A program made the position numbers and the translations under genes. This document shows, in pieces, positions 1 through 6,665 of a stretch of 9,265 nt of DNA; position 1 is the stretch's first letter; each line of letters starts with the position of its first letter. Location: the NCBI GenBank assembly GCA_002437405.1, contig DJPO01000118.1, positions 13,853 to 23,117 of the forward strand, given 5' to 3'. This DNA comes from Opitutia bacterium UBA6410. Lineage in GTDB: Bacteria > Verrucomicrobiota > Verrucomicrobiia > Opitutales > Intestinicryptomonadaceae. The notes beneath the pieces were generated by a model. That model ran no database searches, had not been told where the DNA came from, and was given only the letters and a program-made list of their open reading frames with translations.

Positions 1-46
1 CAAAAACGGCATTCGCCTAAAGCGGAATAAAAAAAATCGGCGTTTT

Positions 47-76
47 TTGTTGATTTTATTCCCGAAATGCTATTTC
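47..76 (+). promoter_or_regulatory. Possible promoter of the small ribosomal protein gene
   Basis: A TTGTTG box (47-52) is followed after 18 bases by TATTTC (71-76), in an A/T-rich stretch just upstream of the gene at 120. Transcription would begin near 83 and give a leader of about 37 nucleotides carrying the AAAGGA ribosome binding site at 108-113. Both boxes are imperfect and the region is generally T-rich, so the assignment is weak. Confidence 0.3.
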
Positions 77-119
77 TTTTACCAATTAAATTTTTCAAAC
101 ATCAGCGAAAGGAATTATT

Positions 120-221
120 GTGGCTAACTTAAAGAAAAAAAGACGCCTCAAGATGAATAAGCACAAGCGCTCCAAGCGCTCCAAGGCGAATCGTCATAAG
201 AAGCGCACTTGGGACTGCTAA
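120..221 (+). CDS. AURKAIP1/COX24-domain small ribosomal protein (bS22/mS38-like)
   Basis: This 33-residue, extremely basic protein reads MANLKKKRRLKMNKHKRSKR at its start and continues with SKANRHKKR before the end TWDC. The K/R-rich core with the M-x-K-H-K-R and N-R-H-K-K-R pattern is that of the bacterial AURKAIP1/COX24 family. Members are small-subunit ribosomal proteins related to mitochondrial mS38 and actinobacterial bS22, and are typically 30-70 residues long. The start is GTG at 120, supported by AAAGGA at 108-113 with a 6-base spacer; the internal ATG at codon 12 would remove part of the conserved core. The gene stands alone with terminator-like hairpins after it. It is short enough for automated calling to miss it. 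The role as a ribosome component is inferred from the family. The C-terminal W-D-C is not something I can match to a function. Confidence 0.85.
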   Translation: MANLKKKRRLKMNKHKRSKRSKANRHKKRTWDC

Positions 222-238
222 GGCGCGGCGCGCCGAAA

Positions 239-270
239 GGGCGGATTTTTCGGGAAACGGAAGACCGCCC
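239..270 (+). terminator. Weak hairpin after the small ribosomal protein gene
   Basis: GGGCGG at 239-244 can pair with CCGCCC at 265-270 across a 20-base loop, followed by ATTTTG. The stem is short and the T-run poor, so this is at best a partial terminator or an RNA 3'-end structure. The stronger hairpin at 332-366 is the more likely stop. Confidence 0.3.
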
Positions 271-331
271 ATTTTGCGGAGATTTTTTATTGTCTCCCCT
301 CTCCAATCCCTTTTGGCTTTTGGTGTTTTAC

Positions 332-366
332 AAAAAAGGACAACCCGCTCAGGTTGCCCTTTTTTT
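332..366. terminator. Bidirectional intrinsic terminator between convergent genes
   Basis: Arms AGGACAACC (337-345) and GGTTGCCCT (352-360) flank a 6-base loop, with A6 before (332-337) and T7 after (360-366). In the plus direction there is one A-C mismatch. In the minus direction the same position is a G-U wobble, so the stem is fully paired. It lies between the plus-strand ribosomal protein gene and the minus-strand antiporter and can serve both, as the main stop for the first and a back-up for the second. Confidence 0.75.
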
Positions 367-452
367 GTGCCCGCACGGCGGCGCGAAACTTTAACGGGAA
401 CGCGCGCGCGGAGAAGAAAAAATCCGCGTACGAAAAAACTCTACGGAAAAAG

Positions 453-482
453 AAAAAAACGGCGGGAAAAAATTCCCCTCCG
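453..482 (-). terminator. Intrinsic terminator of the antiporter gene
   Basis: Read on the minus strand, CGG (482-480) and GGGAA (477-473) pair with TTCCC (468-464) and CCG (462-460) around a TTTT loop, with a small internal mismatch. Seven T residues (459-453) follow directly. It begins about 28 bases after the antiporter stop codon, a normal position for a Rho-independent terminator. Confidence 0.65.
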
Positions 483-509
483 AAAGGTTTTCAAACTTAA
501 AAGAAAAAA

Positions 510-2828
510 TTATTCGCGGATTAACCGCATATCGCCCGCCATTTTTTCGAGCGCGGCTTTCGTGCCCATAAACAGGATTTTGTCGCCCGCCTCGAACGCC
601 CTCAGCGGGTCTGGCTGCGACGACTCCACATCACCCGCGCATAGCACCGCCATCACCTTTATCCCATAGGTCTTGGGCAAAGCAAGCTCCTTCAGGTTTT
701 TGCCGAATACGGCGGAGTCGGCTGCAACCTCGAAATCCTCCAATACCGCCGTTCCCGAAAGGTTGGAGTCCGCCGAAAGAGTCGCAGAAATCGGCGCGGG
801 GCGCGTCAGGATTTTCTCGGCTTCGGTTATGCTGCGTTCGCTCGCGCACAAAATCACGATGTCGTCGGGAAAGAGGCGCGTGTCGGCGGTGATTTCGTAG
901 ATTACGAACGCGCCGCGCTTTACGGCGGCGATTTCCGCACCCGTGCGCCCGCGTATGTCGAGCTCTCCTACAGTCTTGCCCGCGGCGTCGGCGAACTCGC
1001 CTATCTCGATTTCCGACACGCTGCGCGCCCACGAGTGGCTCGAGCGCACGTTGTCCATCATAAGCTCGCGGCGGCTGTGCTCGGCGTTTTCGAGGTGGCG
1101 TTTGAGAACCGTCGAGAACTTGCCCTCCATCGAGTGCCTGAAATTCGAGAAAATCCGCCTGAAAAACAGCGACATCAAAAGCACGCTCGCCCCGAATACC
1201 GCGAACGCGTTGCCTATCGGCAGGAAGTTGAACACGAAAACGAAGTAGACCGTCGCAAACGCGAGCATTATGAACGCCGAGAACACCCCGCGCAAAAAGA
1301 CGTGCAGCTTGCCGCCGCCGCCCAGCGACTCCAGATTGTAGCGCGAGTCCAGCGCGTCGGCGAATTTTGCCGCACACGCGCCCGCCGACTTCAAAACGCC
1401 CGCGAGCATCGGCACGGATAGCCCGCCCGCCGCAATCCAGACCCCGAGCGCAATCCAGCGCGAATACGCGCGCTGCGACTGCCCCGCCGCGTCCGCAAAA
1501 TGCGCCGCCACGAACATCAACCCGCTGAACATCAAAGTGTAGACGAATATCGCCCCGAGGCTGGGCAGGAACGCCGCAACCGCCGATTTTTCACCGCGCG
1601 AAAACGCCGAAACCGCGCGCCTGTAAATTTCCAGAACCTCAAGCAGTTTGCGCGGCGCGAGCTTGTGCGAAATGCGCATTACGCGCTCCGACTGCCCCGC
1701 CACAAACGGATTCAGAAAAACCGTCAAAAACGAAACGCCCATCGCGATAACCATAATCGACGGGTTCATAACTCCGCTGGAAATCCCAAGCCCCGCAATC
1801 ACGAAACTGAATTCGCCGATTTGCGCCTTGTTGACCGCCGCCAAATACGCGTCGCGGCAGCGCACGCCGCCGAGAACGATGCCGCAGAAGCACGCGAGCG
1901 TCTGGAAGACGATGACCGATAGCGAAATCAGAACTATCGGCAACCAAAGCTCGAGCACCATCGACGGATTTATCTGCGTGCCGACCGATACGAAAAACAG
2001 CGCGACAAACAGGTTTCTGAACGGGTCTGTGATGTTTTCGACCCGCCGCGAAACGTCCGAACCCGAGATAATCGAACCCGCCATAAAAGCCCCCAGCGAG
2101 AGCGAAAGCTTCGACATTTCCGCAAGCTCCCCGAGCCCCATAATCAGGCAGAAAATCACCATAATCAGCTCCTGCCTGTTCCCCGACACCGCGAACCTGC
2201 GCAACAACCGCGGCACGAGCAGCTTGCCGACCACGAATATGCTTATCATAAAGCTGAGCAAAACGAGAGTCGAGCGCAGCAGCTCGCCGCTTTTGGGCAG
2301 CTCGCCCGACGAAAGCCCAGAGAGCACCACGAGCAGGAACACCGCGAAAATGTCCTCTATAATAAGTATGCCGATTGCGATTTGCGCGTAAAGCTTGGAG
2401 AGGTCGCGACGTTGGGCGAAAATTTCGACTATCACGATTGTCGAGCTCATCGCGAGCACCCCGCCGAGGAAGACTCCGTCTACCTTCGAAAGCCCCATAA
2501 GCCCCGCGGCGACCATTCCCAAAATCCCCATCGCGGCAATCTGGAACGATATGCCCAGCACGCTCGGGGCGAGGACTTTTTTCAGACGCTCGAGGTTGAA
2601 CTCCATTCCGACGAAAAACATCATAAACATAACCCCGAGCTCGCCGAGAGCCGAGATGTTGTCCGCCGAGCTTATCACCCCGAACACGGGCGAGAGGAGA
2701 ATCCCGACGATTATGAATCCGAGCAGAAGCGGCAGACGCAGCAGCGAAAACACGCGCATCGAAACAGTCGCCGCAACGACTATTATCGCCAAATCTTTCA
2801 AAAGTAGGGTCGAAGAATGGGTGTCCAT
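510..2828 (-). CDS. CPA2-family cation:proton antiporter with two RCK_C domains
   Basis: This 772-residue inner-membrane protein most likely exchanges K+ or Na+ for protons. Residues about 10-385 form a Na_H_Exchanger (CPA2) core of roughly 12 hydrophobic helices. These include L-I-I-E-D-I-F near residues 155-161, where Glu158-Asp159 occupies the ion/proton-binding position that is Gln-Asp in KefC, and the family segment N-K-A-Q-I-G-E-F at 333-340. A second hydrophobic block (about 415-556, four helices) is followed by two cytoplasmic TrkA_C/RCK_C domains (about 605-675 and 693-768). No RCK_N Rossmann domain is present, so NAD-linked gating of the KefB/C kind is not expected; the RCK_C pair may bind another ligand, by analogy with KhtT. 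The ATG at 2828 is chosen because it precedes the first helix; I see no Shine-Dalgarno sequence before it. The gene is divergent from the metal-pump operon. Ion specificity is unassigned. Confidence 0.9.
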   Translation of the reverse strand: MDTHSSTLLLKDLAIIVVAATVSMRVFSLLRLPLLLGFIIVGILLSPVFGVISSADNISALGELGVMFMMFFVGMEFNLERLKKVLAPSVLGISFQIAAMGILGMVAAGLMGLSKVDGVFLGGVLAMSSTIVIVEIFAQRRDLSKLYAQIAIGILIIEDIFAVFLLVVLSGLSSGELPKSGELLRSTLVLLSFMISIFVVGKLLVPRLLRRFAVSGNRQELIMVIFCLIMGLGELAEMSKLSLSLGAFMAGSIISGSDVSRRVENITDPFRNLFVALFFVSVGTQINPSMVLELWLPIVLISLSVIVFQTLACFCGIVLGGVRCRDAYLAAVNKAQIGEFSFVIAGLGISSGVMNPSIMVIAMGVSFLTVFLNPFVAGQSERVMRISHKLAPRKLLEVLEIYRRAVSAFSRGEKSAVAAFLPSLGAIFVYTLMFSGLMFVAAHFADAAGQSQRAYSRWIALGVWIAAGGLSVPMLAGVLKSAGACAAKFADALDSRYNLESLGGGGKLHVFLRGVFSAFIMLAFATVYFVFVFNFLPIGNAFAVFGASVLLMSLFFRRIFSNFRHSMEGKFSTVLKRHLENAEHSRRELMMDNVRSSHSWARSVSEIEIGEFADAAGKTVGELDIRGRTGAEIAAVKRGAFVIYEITADTRLFPDDIVILCASERSITEAEKILTRPAPISATLSADSNLSGTAVLEDFEVAADSAVFGKNLKELALPKTYGIKVMAVLCAGDVESSQPDPLRAFEAGDKILFMGTKAALEKMAGDMRLIRE

Positions 2829-2937
2829 ATTTGAAAATCGGGTACGTTAATTAATGGCGGCTAAAATACAAACACAAAAAAACCGACAACCGCAAAAAAA
2901 ATCCGTTCCCCGACGCCCCGCAACTCCCCGAAATTGC

Positions 2938-2965
2938 TTGACACCCCGCACCGCCTTTTTAACTT
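2938..2965 (+). promoter_or_regulatory. Likely promoter of the metal-ATPase operon
   Basis: A perfect TTGACA (2938-2943) is followed after 16 bases by TAACTT (2960-2965), a moderate -10 box. The start would fall near 2972, giving a leader of about 55 bases before the ATG at 3028. This also argues against the upstream in-frame ATG at 2854, which lies before the promoter. I found no clear palindromic operator or metal-regulator box around it. Confidence 0.5.
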
Positions 2966-3027
2966 TTGGGGTAAAATTCCGACGGTTTCATTTCCCAGCA
3001 AAAACCGATACAAAAAAACAGAAAAAT

Positions 3028-3585
3028 ATGTCAACGCAAACAACCCGCAATAGCGCGACCGAAGGGCTCGCCGACGCTTTCACAACGCGCGCGCCGTCCT
3101 TCCAAGGCGTTTTGGAAGTCGTGCACTCCATTTCAGGCAGAATGAGGGTGAAAATCCCCGCAATGAAAGCCGATTCCGTTCTGGCTTCGCACATTCTCAA
3201 GGCTCTTTCCCCCGTCAAGGGAATTCGGGAAATCACCGCAAACCCGATGCTCGGAACGCTCCTTATTAAATACGACCCGTACGTGCTCACGCCCGTAATC
3301 GTCGTGTCGGCACTAACCTACTGCTTCGACTTCGAGTCCGCGCTCAAGGCGCGCAAATCCATTCTCGTTCGGGAATTTTCCGCGATAGGCTTTGCACTCA
3401 ACCAAGCCGTCCTGCAGCGCAGCAAGGGGATTTTCGACATCAAGGCGATTATGACGCTCCTGCTGCTCTTCCAGCTCGCGACGGCAATCCCGTTCGTAAA
3501 GCGCAAATTCGGGCTGACGCAAACGGCGGCGCTGCCGATAAACATAATCTGGTGGCTCTACCAAAGCTTGGGAGCGGGGAAATGA
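3028..3585 (+). CDS. HMA_2-domain membrane-associated protein, first gene of metal-pump operon
   Basis: This 185-residue protein has an HMA_2-like ferredoxin fold at about residues 26-85. It opens with V-V-H-S-I-S-G-R-M-R-V (31-41) and closes with the strand G-T-L-L-I-K-Y-D-P (76-84). The same signature recurs in the next two proteins of the operon. The C-terminal half holds hydrophobic stretches (about 86-100, 140-157 and 167-181), the last with I-I-W-W-L-Y, so it is probably membrane-anchored. The CxxC metal site of classical HMA domains is absent and Cys99 is the only cysteine, so any metal handling would use other ligands. The ATG at 3028 is chosen over an in-frame ATG at 2854, whose extra 58 residues are K/R/P/T-rich low complexity and lie upstream of the promoter. 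The preceding ribosome binding site is weak. A partner role for the ATPase is inferred from domain and position. Confidence 0.8.
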   Translation: MSTQTTRNSATEGLADAFTTRAPSFQGVLEVVHSISGRMRVKIPAMKADSVLASHILKALSPVKGIREITANPMLGTLLIKYDPYVLTPVIVVSALTYCFDFESALKARKSILVREFSAIGFALNQAVLQRSKGIFDIKAIMTLLLLFQLATAIPFVKRKFGLTQTAALPINIIWWLYQSLGAGK

Positions 3586-3950
3586 ACGCGCTCCAAAAAT
3601 TGGCGGTCTCGTGCTTCGGGAAACTGAAGGTTGTCCACGGGATTTCCGGCAGGCTGAGGGTCAACGTCTGGGGCGTGCGCCAGTACCCCGAGCTCGTCGA
3701 AACATACTCGGATTTGCTGCTCTCGAGGCTCGAAAAGCTCGCGGGCGTGAAGGAGGTTTCGCTCTGCAAGCTAACGGGCAACCTGCTGATTGTCTACGAC
3801 CCGAAGAAAAACACGCAGGCGGCGATTATGCTGTGGCTAAATTCGGCGTGGAAGGCGGTAATCGAACTGCTCGCCGACAACTCCCTCGCCGAAGCCGACC
3901 CCAAAACTGTCGCAAAAGCCGTAAAAACAAAGCTCGACCATTTGGAATAG
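3582..3950 (+). CDS. Second small HMA_2-domain protein
   Basis: This 122-residue protein carries an HMA_2-like domain at about residues 14-75, with V-V-H-G-I-S-G-R-L-R-V (17-27) and the closing strand G-N-L-L-I-V-Y-D-P (66-74). A helix with moderate hydrophobicity (about 79-97, containing W85 and W90) follows, then a charged tail. The ATG at 3582 overlaps the stop of the previous gene as ATGA, and GGAG at 3571-3574 gives a good ribosome binding site 7 bases upstream, so translational coupling is likely. A GTG at 3552 would add ten residues but has no such site. Cysteines are only C11 and C62, not in a CxxC. It is probably a paralogue of its upstream neighbour that has lost the C-terminal hydrophobic part. 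The two products could form a hetero-oligomer or present substrate to the ATPase; this is inference. Confidence 0.8.
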   Translation: MNALQKLAVSCFGKLKVVHGISGRLRVNVWGVRQYPELVETYSDLLLSRLEKLAGVKEVSLCKLTGNLLIVYDPKKNTQAAIMLWLNSAWKAVIELLADNSLAEADPKTVAKAVKTKLDHLE

Positions 3951-3960
3951 GATTGGAATT

Positions 3961-6186
3961 ATGTCGATACTCAAAAGCAAAAGGCCGCTCCTAAAATGCT
4001 ACCGCGCACACGAAATCAAGGGGCGCATAAGGATAACCTCTCGCGCGCTACGCTACATCGGCAGGGGCGAGGAATGCGAGCATTTGCTCTCGCACTTCAA
4101 GACGCTCGACGGCGTGCGGAACGTCAGAATCAACATTCCCGCCTCGTCGGTTGTCGTCAACTTCGACGAAGCGAAAACCACTTCGGACAACATTTTGGCG
4201 GCTGTCGAGGAGATTCTCGCGGCGCACTCGCTGGGAATCCTCCAGCGCGAGCGCGAAGAGCGCAACAGGCTGCTCGTTCAGGAGCGCGACCTGCACGAAG
4301 AAGCCCTCTCGACGCTCATAACCCGCAGCGCGGTTTCGGGAACTCTGTTGCTCGGGACGTGGCTCGCGAAAAAGGCGGTGCCCGCGACAATGTTCGGCAG
4401 ACTCACATGCTTCCCAGGTCTCGGCGCGCTCGCGCTCGCCCTGCCCCTTTTCAAAAGCGGAATCGGCGCGTTCAAGCGTTCGATGCTCCCCAACGCCGAC
4501 ACGCTAAGCGCGATGGCGGTGCTCTCGAGCGTCCTTTCGGGCAAGGCGGCGTCCGCGCTCACGGTGCTGTTTTTGCACGACTTGGCGGAATCGATGACGG
4601 TCTACACGATGAACCGCACGCGCAACGCAATCCGCGACATGCTTTCGGTCGAAAACGAAACCGTCTGGCACCCGCTCAACAATAAAATCGGCAATCCCCT
4701 CCAAAAAATCCCCGCAAAAGACCTCTCCAGCGGGGACATAATCGTGGTGCACTCGGGCGAAAAAATCTGCGCCGACGGCGTGATTCTCTCGGGGCGGGCT
4801 GTCATCAACCAGTCCTCGATTACGGGCGAATTCGAACCAGTCTCGCGCGAGGCGGGCGGAAAGGTATTTGCGGGAACTCTCGTCGTCGACGGCACAATCA
4901 CCTGCGAAGTGAAATCCGCGGGCGAAAACACGACAGTTTCAAAAATCATAAAAATGGTCGAGGACGCGGGCAGCAAAAAGGCTCTCGTCCAAAACTACGC
5001 CGACAAGTTCTCGACCGCGCTCGTGCCGCTCAACATCGGCTTGGCGGCTCTCGTCTACGCCGTCACCAAGGATATGAACAGGGCGCTGAATATGCTGATT
5101 ATCGACTACTCGTGCGGCATAAAGCTCTCGACGGCGGCGGCGCTCTCGGCGGCAATCAATACGGCGGCGCGTCAGGGCGTATTGATAAAAGGCAGCGGAG
5201 TCATCGAGTCGATGAGCAACGCCGACACCCTGATTCTCGACAAAACGGGAACTCTCACCGAGGGCAAGCCGTGCGTCGAAAGCGTTGTGCCGCTCACGGA
5301 CAAATTCACCCAGTCGGACATCATCTCCTACGCGGCGGCGGCGGAGGAAACGTCGAAGCACCCGATGGCGGCGGCGATTCTCGCCAAGGCGAAGCACGAG
5401 GGCATTGCAATCCCGCGCCACGGAGACGTCAACACGATTGTCGGGCGAGGCGTCTTCACCAATATCGGCGACGCCATAATCCGCGTAGGCAACAAAAAAT
5501 TCCTGAACGAATGCGGCATTCACACCCACCCCATGCGCGAACAGGCGTCGGCTTTGTTCGCAAAGGGCGAAAACGTCGTGTTCGTCTCCAAGAACGCCGA
5601 AATCGCGGGGCTGGTCGGTATCCGCGACCCCTTGCGCGAAAATATGAAAAAGGCTCTCAACCGCCTGCGCAACATCGGCGTAGACGACATCGTCCTGCTC
5701 ACGGGCGACCTCGAACAGCAGGCGGACGTAGTCGCCCGCAGACTCGGGGTCGACAGCTACGAATACGAGCTTCTGCCCGAAGACAAGGCGAAAGTCGTTC
5801 TGCGAATGCAGGCGCGCGGCAACAAGGTCGTAATGGTCGGCGACGGAATCAACGACGCCCCCGCCCTCGCCTACGCCGACGTGGGTATCGCCCTCGGCAA
5901 AACCCGTACGGACGTTGCTATGGAGGCGTCGGACATCACGATTTCGGGCGACAACGCGCTAATGCTCCCCGGAATTTACGGTCTTTCAAAATACACTATG
6001 GACGTAGTGCGGCAAAACCTCTTTGCGGCGGTCGGAATCAACACGCTCGGGCTGGTGCTCGGCGCGCTTGGCACGATTCCCGTAATCTTCGGGGCTGTGA
6101 TGCACAACGCCTCGACAATTCTGGTCGTCGCAAACTCGATGAGGATTCTCTTCTACGATATGCGCCGCCCCCCGTTTTTAAAATAA
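3961..6186 (+). CDS. P1B-type metal-transporting ATPase with N-terminal HMA_2 domain and Tyr-Ser-Cys membrane site
   Basis: This 741-residue inner-membrane pump should couple ATP hydrolysis to metal efflux. Residues about 12-85 are a third HMA_2-like domain (R-A-H-E-I-K-G-R-I-R-I at 15-25), and a charged helix (95-115) leads into the membrane. Hydrophobic spans lie near 120-140, 150-168, 182-216, 355-400, 680-705 and 708-730. Catalytic motifs are complete: actuator T-G-E at 288-290, phosphorylated Asp427 in D-K-T-G-T-L-T, nucleotide-domain H467-P468, and G-D-G-I-N-D at 627-632. The sixth-helix metal motif, usually C-P-C, reads Y383-S384-C385 with K388 close by. Helix 7 offers N694 and helix 8 H715-N716-A-S-T. 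This differs from textbook Cu (P1B-1), Zn/Cd (P1B-2) and Co (SPC) types, so the metal is not assigned. AGGA at 3949-3952 lies 8 bases before the ATG, and the gene follows its neighbour after 10 bases. Confidence 0.93.
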   Translation: MSILKSKRPLLKCYRAHEIKGRIRITSRALRYIGRGEECEHLLSHFKTLDGVRNVRINIPASSVVVNFDEAKTTSDNILAAVEEILAAHSLGILQREREERNRLLVQERDLHEEALSTLITRSAVSGTLLLGTWLAKKAVPATMFGRLTCFPGLGALALALPLFKSGIGAFKRSMLPNADTLSAMAVLSSVLSGKAASALTVLFLHDLAESMTVYTMNRTRNAIRDMLSVENETVWHPLNNKIGNPLQKIPAKDLSSGDIIVVHSGEKICADGVILSGRAVINQSSITGEFEPVSREAGGKVFAGTLVVDGTITCEVKSAGENTTVSKIIKMVEDAGSKKALVQNYADKFSTALVPLNIGLAALVYAVTKDMNRALNMLIIDYSCGIKLSTAAALSAAINTAARQGVLIKGSGVIESMSNADTLILDKTGTLTEGKPCVESVVPLTDKFTQSDIISYAAAAEETSKHPMAAAILAKAKHEGIAIPRHGDVNTIVGRGVFTNIGDAIIRVGNKKFLNECGIHTHPMREQASALFAKGENVVFVSKNAEIAGLVGIRDPLRENMKKALNRLRNIGVDDIVLLTGDLEQQADVVARRLGVDSYEYELLPEDKAKVVLRMQARGNKVVMVGDGINDAPALAYADVGIALGKTRTDVAMEASDITISGDNALMLPGIYGLSKYTMDVVRQNLFAAVGINTLGLVLGALGTIPVIFGAVMHNASTILVVANSMRILFYDMRRPPFLK

Positions 6187-6214
6187 TCAACCAACACGAA
6201 AGGAAAAAACTACA

Positions 6215-6529
6215 ATGACAAGAGATTACATACTCGGAGCAGCTCTCGGTGTGGGTATCGCCGCAACGGGCTTCTACTTCTACAAGAAAAATCAGGACAA
6301 AATCGACGAACTTCTGCGCTCGCACGGCATGGACATTCCCGTAAAGGAAAACAAACCCCTCAAGGAAATGTCGCTCGAAGAGCTCGCGACGATGAAGGAA
6401 AAGATTGAAGACATGATTGCCGAAAAGGAATTGGCGGACACCGAAGAGGCGAAAGCCGACGCCCCCAAGCCCGCCAAGAAAGCGGCAAAGCGCGCCAAGA
6501 AGGCGGCGAAGCCCGAACAGGCGGCATAG
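6215..6529 (+). CDS. Small single-span membrane protein with coiled coil and Lys/Ala-rich tail
   Basis: This 104-residue protein has one Ala/Gly-rich transmembrane helix (about 5-23, ending Y-F-Y-K-K). It continues with an amphipathic region (24-40), a likely coiled coil (50-78, rich in E, K, L and M) and a tail built of K-K-A-A-K-R-A-K-K-A-A-K units (about 85-100). AAAGGA at 6199-6204 serves the ATG at 6215. The gene lies 28 bases after the ATPase stop, with no terminator between and a strong one after, so it is the last gene of the operon. I do not recognise the family. The architecture recalls the mycobacterial PacL (DUF1490) proteins that scaffold P-ATPases, but the acidic/His metal-binding motif of PacL is missing: there is no Cys and only His37. 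A scaffold or stabiliser of the pump is the most economical guess. Confidence 0.8.
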   Translation: MTRDYILGAALGVGIAATGFYFYKKNQDKIDELLRSHGMDIPVKENKPLKEMSLEELATMKEKIEDMIAEKELADTEEAKADAPKPAKKAAKRAKKAAKPEQAA

Positions 6530-6552
6530 TCTCTCCCGCAAATTTGCAAAGG

Positions 6553-6584
6553 GCGTCCGAACTTGATTGGTTCGGACGCTTTTT
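6553..6584 (+). terminator. Strong intrinsic terminator ending the metal-pump operon
   Basis: Ten perfect base pairs, GCGTCCGAAC (6553-6562) with GTTCGGACGC (6570-6579), enclose a 7-base loop and are followed by TTTTT (6580-6584). It begins 23 bases after the stop codon of the small membrane protein and separates the operon from rnpB. Confidence 0.9.
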
Positions 6585-6604
6585 GTTTTCCCCAAAAAAA
6601 TGCT

Positions 6605-6632
6605 TTGCTTTTTCTTCCAACCCGACGATACT
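6605..6632 (+). promoter_or_regulatory. Possible promoter of rnpB
   Basis: TTGCTT (6605-6610) and GATACT (6627-6632) are separated by 16 bases, between the operon terminator and the RNA gene. Transcription would begin near 6639 and give a purine-rich leader of about 27 nucleotides that would have to be trimmed to reach the P1 helix at 6666. Each box matches consensus at only four positions. Confidence 0.4.
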
Positions 6633-6665
6633 TACCCGCAAGAAAAAAGAAAAAAGTTGTTCATT

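Noticed and set aside
2..47. AAAAACG (2-8) and CGTTTTT (41-47) as a terminator of a gene left of the window
   Set aside because: Only two G-C pairs, a 32-base loop and no proper T-run after a stable stem; the upstream gene is outside the window.
209..669. Plus-strand frames at 209-394 and 274-669
   Set aside because: They run through terminators and into the antisense of the antiporter, have no ribosome binding site, and their composition is not protein-like.
1035..1421. Long plus-strand open frames across the antiporter gene (also 1500-1922, 1648-2391 and 2382-2850)
   Set aside because: They are Arg/His/Ala-rich or Ser/Thr/Pro/Ile-rich antisense readings of a GC-rich gene, with no recognisable domain. 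The minus-strand frame is a clear antiporter.
2854..3027. In-frame 58-residue N-terminal extension of the first HMA_2 protein from an ATG at 2854
   Set aside because: It is low-complexity K/R/P/T-rich sequence, begins upstream of a TTGACA promoter, and has no ribosome binding site. The ATG at 3028 is preferred.
5112..6218. 368-codon plus-strand frame inside the ATPase gene
   Set aside because: It is Arg/Gly/His-rich out-of-frame translation of the ATPase catalytic region, which has all expected motifs in the other frame.
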